A stretch of DNA of 64,000 nucleotides from Protula sp. h YS-2021 (Eukaryota; Annelida; Polychaeta; Sabellida; Serpulidae): assembly GCA_949752745.1 (NCBI GenBank), contig OX457024.1:107099692-107163691 (forward strand), in the 5' to 3' direction. The stretch's first letter is position 1. The number at the start of each line of letters is the position of its first letter. This document shows positions 57,742 through 64,000 of this stretch, piece after piece. The notes below the pieces were generated by a model. That model saw nothing but the letters and a program-made list of their open reading frames with translations, did no database searches and was not told the origin of the DNA. Made by a program: the position numbers and the translations under genes.

Positions 57742-57960
57742 CTATATATATATAGTTTTTGCCTTGGCTTTTCCAACGTGGCAAAAACACCTTGACTGGT
57801 GTTGTTCTAATGGACGCTCATTATTTTCTATATCCAGGACTTCGTCGTAAAATGTTCGCCCACATTTCGTCCATGTTTTTACTACAAAATCTTGACGTTC
57901 TGTGGCTGAATACTTACGTACTGAACCCTTATGCTTACTTTGTGTCCATTCGGTGCTTCT
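57742..57960 (-). pseudogene. Sulfotransferase pseudogene A (N-terminal fragment)
   Basis: 72 in-frame codons on the minus strand, from RSTEWTQSKHKGSVRKYSAT through ERQDFVVKTWTKCGRTFYDE to FCHVGKAKAKT, then a stop in an AT microsatellite. This aligns with CEKSRQSPVRKCTRLERHDY...FYDQ...FCYVGKAAATTY of the intact gene. The 3'-phosphate motif and the C-terminus are missing. Confidence 0.8.
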
Positions 57961-58449
57961 GTTTCAATCTTTTTCAGCTGCTGATACAAAACTTACAATA
58001 TTTACATAAGTTTAGCTAGGCTGTGCTTTGTGTCAATTTGATTGTTGACTGAAAGATTACTGGTAGTGGTTGTGTTAAAGCAAAGCTTTAAGGTTTTATT
58101 TAACTTCAGATATCCACAGAATAACTGTGTTTTGCAAAGAGCGCAGTGTTTAATACCATTTATTTGGCATGCCAGATACTGAAATTGACATAAAATGGAT
58201 GGATTGTTATGTATCAGTTGAATATTAAGAAATTTTTCTAATTTAATGACAGCCCAACATTGAAGTCAACTCTTTTTATTTGATCTATTCCATTATACAC
58301 ATAGAATTATTTTCTGTGACACATCTATGAATAAATCAGTTCATGCAAAAATGTAAAACTCTAAATGTGCGGATCTATGCAAAGAAAACATCGTCGGAGA
58401 CACGAAAGAGCTTAAAGAAAACGACCTAACCACACAATCACCGTCCTCA

Positions 58450-58730
58450 CACACAACCACACACACCCGTGCACACACTCACACCCACACACATACAACC
58501 ACACACACCTATACATACTCTCACACACCAATGCACACCGACACATGCACCCATAAATACACGCAACACCAGACAGACACAAACGCACACACCCGTACAC
58601 ACAGTCACACACACTCACACCCACACACACATACAACCACACACCCATACATACTCTCACACACCAATGCACATAGACACATGTACCTATAAATACACGC
58701 AATTCCAGACATACACAAATGCACCCACAC
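58450..58730. repeat. CACACA-rich minisatellite
   Basis: Imperfect (CA)n with ACACCCATACATACTCTCAC units, one part being a ~120-bp direct duplicate (ACACCAATGCACAYRGACAC). A related tract occupies the same place in block B (62,125-62,240). Confidence 0.9.
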
Positions 58731-61185
58731 TGTTCATACAGCAATAAGAGGGCAGTGATCTGTTCTGCACGGAGGTTATGTAGCAAATGGAAGGTAATCA
58801 AACTGAATTGTCAAATTGTTGTCAATTTGTTCTGTGCTGTATTGGGCATGAGTACGCGTTGCATCATCATGCTCCTGTTGTGTTTTAGCAAATGATTAAC
58901 AACGCATTGCAATAATGAAATGAAGTAACACAAACTCAGAAACATGCGATTTTCTGGTTTCTGAGCACCGCCAAATTGTCTATTTTATATAGGAAAAATG
59001 CTGCTAATAAAGAACTGCATAATGCGTATTACGTAAAAAAAACTTTGCAGGAATTACCAACGAATCAATGTACATGGAATGGATTCCAAAAGACTCCATT
59101 TACAAGTGAAAAAATTCCATTTATAAGAAACTAAACTAATATTTTCAACACCCTTAAAGTGGTCGACAGAATACGTATCAGTATTTTGTCAAGTTTATCA
59201 CGTTTCAAACGCCGCGACAAAAATAAACGGTATTTCAGGAATACAGTTTCCCAAAGCATCATTGAAGGCACCTACGAACGATTGGGATTCGTTCGCAATG
59301 AGATTGTGGCAAACTGTAAAATAGAAAAAATTCCGTTTGTGTTCCTGTAAAGTTATCCATGGTAATAATTTCAAGCAATTAATGTAGGAAGGCCTATATT
59401 TAGAAAACAAGAATGATTTATTACGTATTTGATATTAATTTAAAAGTTTTCTTTTCTTCGTTTATTGTAATTAATACATATTAAGCTAATTAATTCAGTT
59501 TACTTTTGTTGTAGTTTACATCGTAAAACCTAAAACTGCAAAGTTATGGCTTATTGGGAAAAATATATACCAATTTCAAATTGATATAAATAAATGGGTG
59601 AACTTTGTGCTGGTAAAATCATTCAAGTCAGGGATTAAAATAGTAGTAGAATTTACCAAATGTCATAAATTTTGTTTAAACTTTTGTTTACCTTAATCAC
59701 TAAGTTAACATAATAGGAACGTCATAAAATAATAAATTACCAAAAATCTGTAGATTTATCTCAGAGATTAGTAAAAGGCATTGACATATCAACAAAATCT
59801 TGTCCTGTTGGCGCCTACATATATATATATGTAGTATCTCACATATCAGCATCTCCTGGATTTGATTTGACATTCTGCTGATTTATTCAGTATTCTGAGC
59901 ATCAGTGCTGTCGCAGAGACATTTCTAGTTCGAAATGCGTAATTTCCAGGACATGGTTTTATGTCAGCACAATGCAGCCTCATTTATTTGCTTGATTATG
60001 TATGTTTCCGTTCTAGTCGCAAACATATTTCCCACTTGTAAACTTCGACTGCAACTGGGACTAAGCTTGTAGTGTTTCCCGAGGTTTCTGTACTTTTCCT
60101 CATTTTCTTCTCCTTTTTTCCTTTGGATGGTTTCCCAAAAACTACTTCTACACTATTTGACTGAGGAAGACGAAATATGGCACACGTGCGCAGGATGATA
60201 CGGTCTCAGTGAATCCGCATGTTTTACCTCAACAGTCAAGGTCAAATCAATGTTGAAATTATTTGAATCAGCTAAGCTTCATCTTGGGTACACTTGTAAG
60301 CAATCATAAGGTCTCGATGAAGCTGCAAATATTTTTCACTTTGACCTCAAAAGTCTAGGTCAGCACAAGGTCAAAATAATGTTCAAAATGCCTATAAGTT
60401 AGAAAAAGTGGCTAGAAAAGCGTTCTAATAATCGTTTTCAGTACGGGAGAACCCTCTATCGTGAATCTTGGCCTTGATGGTCTAGGTCAAAGGTCACGTA
60501 ATCTCGTGAATTGTTAGTGATATGACGACTTATCTCTAAAAGCGCCTATAAACATCTTTACATAAGAGGTACCTTGGTGACATTGACCTTTTCGGTCACA
60601 CTCGAGGTCAAAAATTGGGAGTTTTCTCTCGAAATCGGTTAGACATTTGATCTAGATTTGATCTAGTTTAGGCCTGATGACTTAAGACTTAAGAATCCTA
60701 CTATTCATCATTGCAAAAACAGTAATATTAATTTTAACTGCGGATTTTTGTGCAGCTACACTCGCACTACAATAAACAGCGACATTTGCCTATAAAGCGC
60801 ACAAAAAGGGAAATTAAAATATATTTACTAAACATTATTAATTTTATTTATTTAATTTGTAATTCCAAAAGGTAATTTCACCTGTGCTATATCAGGAAGC
60901 TCTCATTAAGAACCGATGTGACCGAATTTTCCACTACCTCCCCTACCTCGATGAAGTTCTTTTTGATAAGGTAACTTTTGATGTGAACTTTGGCCTTGTT
61001 TTGTGAGATAATAAGTCGCATGATATGTTTTCTCGGAACCTCTTAGAGCGCTTTCACTTTAGCTTCTGTCTCTTTATTATTTATTTTATTACTTACTTGA
61101 TATTTCTAAAAAATATATGGGCTTCTCCTAACAGCAAATATCCTTGCCTTTGGTATTTATTTCACATTTATTTCACAAGTAGCTC

Positions 61186-61690
61186 GGTTTTACTTTCTCT
61201 TAAACCCTATCCCATCACGTCCATATCTTCCTAACAGCGCAGTACGATAAGGTCAATAAAATTTCTTTAAATGCTCTTGTGTCGTTTAATGTACTTGTGT
61301 ACTTCGACAGTTGTACTTTGTTTGCTGAGTGTTGATTAAGATGAAGCGATTTATCGTCATTTCCGCCATGTTTTCCCCTTTTCCCAGTTTTCATGCATTG
61401 CATTAGCGCCTCCTTTTGCTGTGGAGTTGCTTTGACTTTAAATAATTATTTATGAGAAAAGTTTGATCTAGTGTTCTATAGTGTTTTATAAGTCTTCGCC
61501 TTGGCTTTTCCAACTTGGCAAAAAACGCCTTGACTGGTATTGCGCTAATGGATTCTCATTATTTTCTATATCCAGGACTTCGTCGTAAAATGTTCGTTCG
61601 TATTTCTTGCTGCATATTTTTACCACACAATCGCTGCGTTCTGTGGCTGAGCACTTACGTGCTTAACCCTTATGTTTATCTTCTGTCCAT
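61186..61690 (-). pseudogene. Sulfotransferase pseudogene B (internally deleted)
   Basis: The minus strand reads ARKCSATERSDCVVKICSKK then FYDEVLDIENNE, a one-base frameshift in the FCxVGKA motif, a stop, and then jumps to DQTFLINNYLKSK and DDKSLHLNQHSANKVQLSKY, which match DQSFLLNNYLTTN and EKLLHLNRNSKNKH of the intact gene. About 150 residues including the 3'-phosphate motif are absent. Confidence 0.82.
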
Positions 61691-64000
61691 TACGATCAGC
61701 TCGTGTACAGACAATATTTACATAAGATCAGCTAAACTTTGCTTTTATTTTGATTGCTGATTGAAGAATTACCAGTAGTGGTTGTGTTTTATTTAAAATC
61801 ATAGAGCCAGTTTGTAAAGAGCACTCTGTTAAGTACCATTCGTTTGATATGCCAAATCTGGATAAATAAATGGATTGCTATATATCAATGAAATATTAAG
61901 AATTTTTAAAATTTAGTGACAACTCAACATTGAACTCGTGTCTTTCTATTTGACTTGTTCTATTCTGGAAAAGAGATTATTTTCTGTGACACATCTGTGA
62001 ATAAATCAGTTCATGCAAAAATGTAAAAATCTAAACGATGATGATCTATACAAAGAAAATATCGTTGGAGATACTAGAGAGCTTAGAGAAAATGAATTTA
62101 GCACACAATCACCCTTTCACAGACACTCCCACACACACATACACACCCATACATACACGCACACCCACACCCATACACCCACACCCACACACCCATACAC
62201 ATATATGCAGACATACACACATCCAGATATACATAAACACACAAATTAAGTTTGTTGTCAATTTGTCAGTACTGCTGTAGTTCGCCTCGATGTTTATAAG
62301 CGTATCGGACATGAGTACGCGTTGCATCATCATGGCTCGATTGTATTTTAACAATTGATGCATGATTGATTAACAAGGCATTGCAATAATGTATTGAGGT
62401 AACACAAACTCATTTACAGGCAACTTTCTGATTTCATCTGGCTTCTGAGCATCGCCAAATTTTCTAATTTATCTGGGAAAAACATAGCCCATAAAGAATT
62501 TCATAGATGTAATATGTGAGGACTCGTAGGTTACGTAAAACCGTGTTTGCAGGCAGACGAATCAATGTGCAAGGAATGGCTTCCGAGAGATTCCATTTAC
62601 TAGCGAGAAATTTGAAAACGAATATTTTCATCATGTGTTTCCAAATGTGAAGAACTCTTAAAGTGGTCGACAGAATACTTTGTCATATAGATTCAAACGC
62701 CACCGAAAATATAACCGTATTTCAGGAATACAGTTTCCCCAATGCACTTACGAACGAATGGGGTTTTAAGTTTCCATTTGCAATTAGATTGTAGTGAATC
62801 CCTGAATGACAGATACTTCATATGATATAACACTTTTCCCGATAGTTTTCTTTGTCTTTTGATACAAAGATTAAACCGTATACTGGTCAGTTCTTTCTGT
62901 CTCAAGCGAGGATCTGAAAATATTTTTCAATACTGAACTGGAAAAATGCAAAATAGTATGCGAAGAATGCAAAAAAATAATCATAATTTAAATTTCATAC
63001 TGATTGCTATTCAAATCTCTGGAACAAAGTTTACAAAATAAAGAGAACTGCAAAATAGAAACCTGAAGTTATGTTTTTGTTAAGTTGGCTATGGTAATTC
63101 AAACAATTATTGTTTATGTACCAAGCCTATATTTAGAAATATATTTGAGGATAATCTATAAAGCAATCAGATTAACACATATATTACAGGGATCATTGGT
63201 GTGATACTCTACTGTTTCATAATATCATCATTGCTCAAATAACACCGAGATTTTCTCGATCAGTTACTCTATAACCTTTATAACTATGTGCTGGTAAAAT
63301 TATTCAAGTCAGGGATTAGAATAGCATTATAATTTACTAGTGCAAATGTCACAACTTTGGTTTAAACTTTCTTTTATTTTTAATCTAGGTTTATTCTATG
63401 CCAATTAGTAAGGCAATAAGTCGCAACAAAATCTGTAGACTTGCTGCACAGGTTTGAAAAAAGCAGCGATATATATAAGTGAGTAGAAGTAAACATTGCA
63501 AAGATCATCAAAGATTAGCAGTAACATAAAAACACAAATAAGCCGGCCATATGTCATTTTTATATATTGAACTTTTTGGTGAAACTATATTAAGTACGTG
63601 TTCCATACATGATGAAAATAACTGACTAACCAAGTTATTTAAGCCACACGTATAGTATATTTGTTATCTGACTCAAAGGTTACAGTTAAAGTGAAGTCAA
63701 AATAATATCAAAACGCTTATTTATCAGGAAAAATGACTAAAAGAGCACCCAGATCCTACTTTGAATACAAAAACGTATTCAGTGCAGGGTAACCCTACCT
63801 AGTGAATCTTGGTCTTGATGGTCAAGGTCAAAGTTCGCGTAACCCCGTAAACCGTTGGAGACATGAGGACTTACCTCGACTTTGAGCCTATTTTCCTCCC
63901 ATTGGGCATAAACAACTTTATATAAGAGAACAGGTACTTCAAGGATCTTGAAGGTCAAGGTCAGAAACCAGAAGTTGACCATTATTTCAAAAGCACTTAC
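61186..64000. repeat. Duplicated block B (paralogous to block A), running off the window
   Basis: Anchors as listed for block A, e.g. TCAGTTCATGCAAAAATGTA at 62,007 and GTGAATCTTGGTCTTGATGG at 63,803. Divergence is considerable (indels of several hundred bp in total), so the duplication is old. Confidence 0.8.

Larger units (their letters stand above)
57742..60840. repeat. Duplicated block A (paralogous to 61,186-64,000)
   Basis: Shares, in the same order with block B at offsets of 3.3-3.7 kb: the pseudogene fragment, TTACTGGTAGTGGTTGTGTT, TCAGTTCATGCAAAAATGTA, a CA-rich minisatellite, GAGTACGCGTTGCATCATCA, AGTGGTCGACAGAATAC, ATTCAAGTCAGGGATTA and GTGAATCTTGGCCTTGATGG. No intact gene is present in the block. 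Confidence 0.82.

Noticed and set aside
58412..58801. Cys/Val-rich 129-codon ORF
   Set aside because: Translation of an imperfect (CA)n minisatellite.

Overview
This 64 kb window looks like nuclear DNA of a lophotrochozoan animal, most likely a mollusc; I cannot name the species. The evidence is short coding exons with GT-AG introns, an animal SLC5 sodium/sugar cotransporter, a Golgi-type carbohydrate sulfotransferase, and heavy invertebrate repeat content: minisatellites, tandem arrays ending in a hairpin plus CTAA, a Ty3/gypsy LTR retrotransposon, LINE fragments and hAT-like elements. There are no operons, no CRISPR array and no bacterial genes.

Region 1-38,124 is dominated by one gene on the minus strand, an SLC5A (SGLT-like) transporter. 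Nine coding exons can be placed to the base. They run from the start codon at 38,124 down to 3,153, all junctions are GT-AG and the phases agree, and together they give the N-terminal ~354 residues. The C-terminal half lies beyond position 1. The introns (0.24 to 19.4 kb) are full of repeats: an array of about 33 TGACGTCA palindromes (1.58-2.93 kb), a minisatellite palindrome (7.3-7.9 kb), a ~155-bp satellite with a ~770-bp higher-order period (10.6-14.1 kb), a 52-bp minisatellite (20.1-23.9 kb) and several transposons. At four of the nine exons a tandem repeat straddles the exon/intron boundary and so copies the splice site.

Region 38-50 kb: a large inverted repeat lies just upstream of the SLC5A start codon. 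It is followed by a decayed Ty3/gypsy LTR retrotransposon on the plus strand (39,359-44,230, 5-bp target duplication, tRNA-Leu-type primer site), a LINE remnant on the minus strand (47.4-48.7 kb), stray satellite monomers and a long (AG)n tract. Region 50-54.5 kb is AT-rich and shows no gene.

Region 54.5-64 kb: a two-exon, type II membrane carbohydrate sulfotransferase gene (minus strand, about 401 residues) is followed by two tandemly duplicated blocks of about 3.3-3.7 kb, each carrying a broken copy of the gene. This is a small gene family in birth and decay.

The transporter and the sulfotransferase show no functional link. The most unusual material is (i) repeats that span splice junctions, and (ii) two short transposons whose inverted ends are themselves minisatellites, each inserted in a minisatellite with a visible 8-9 bp target duplication.
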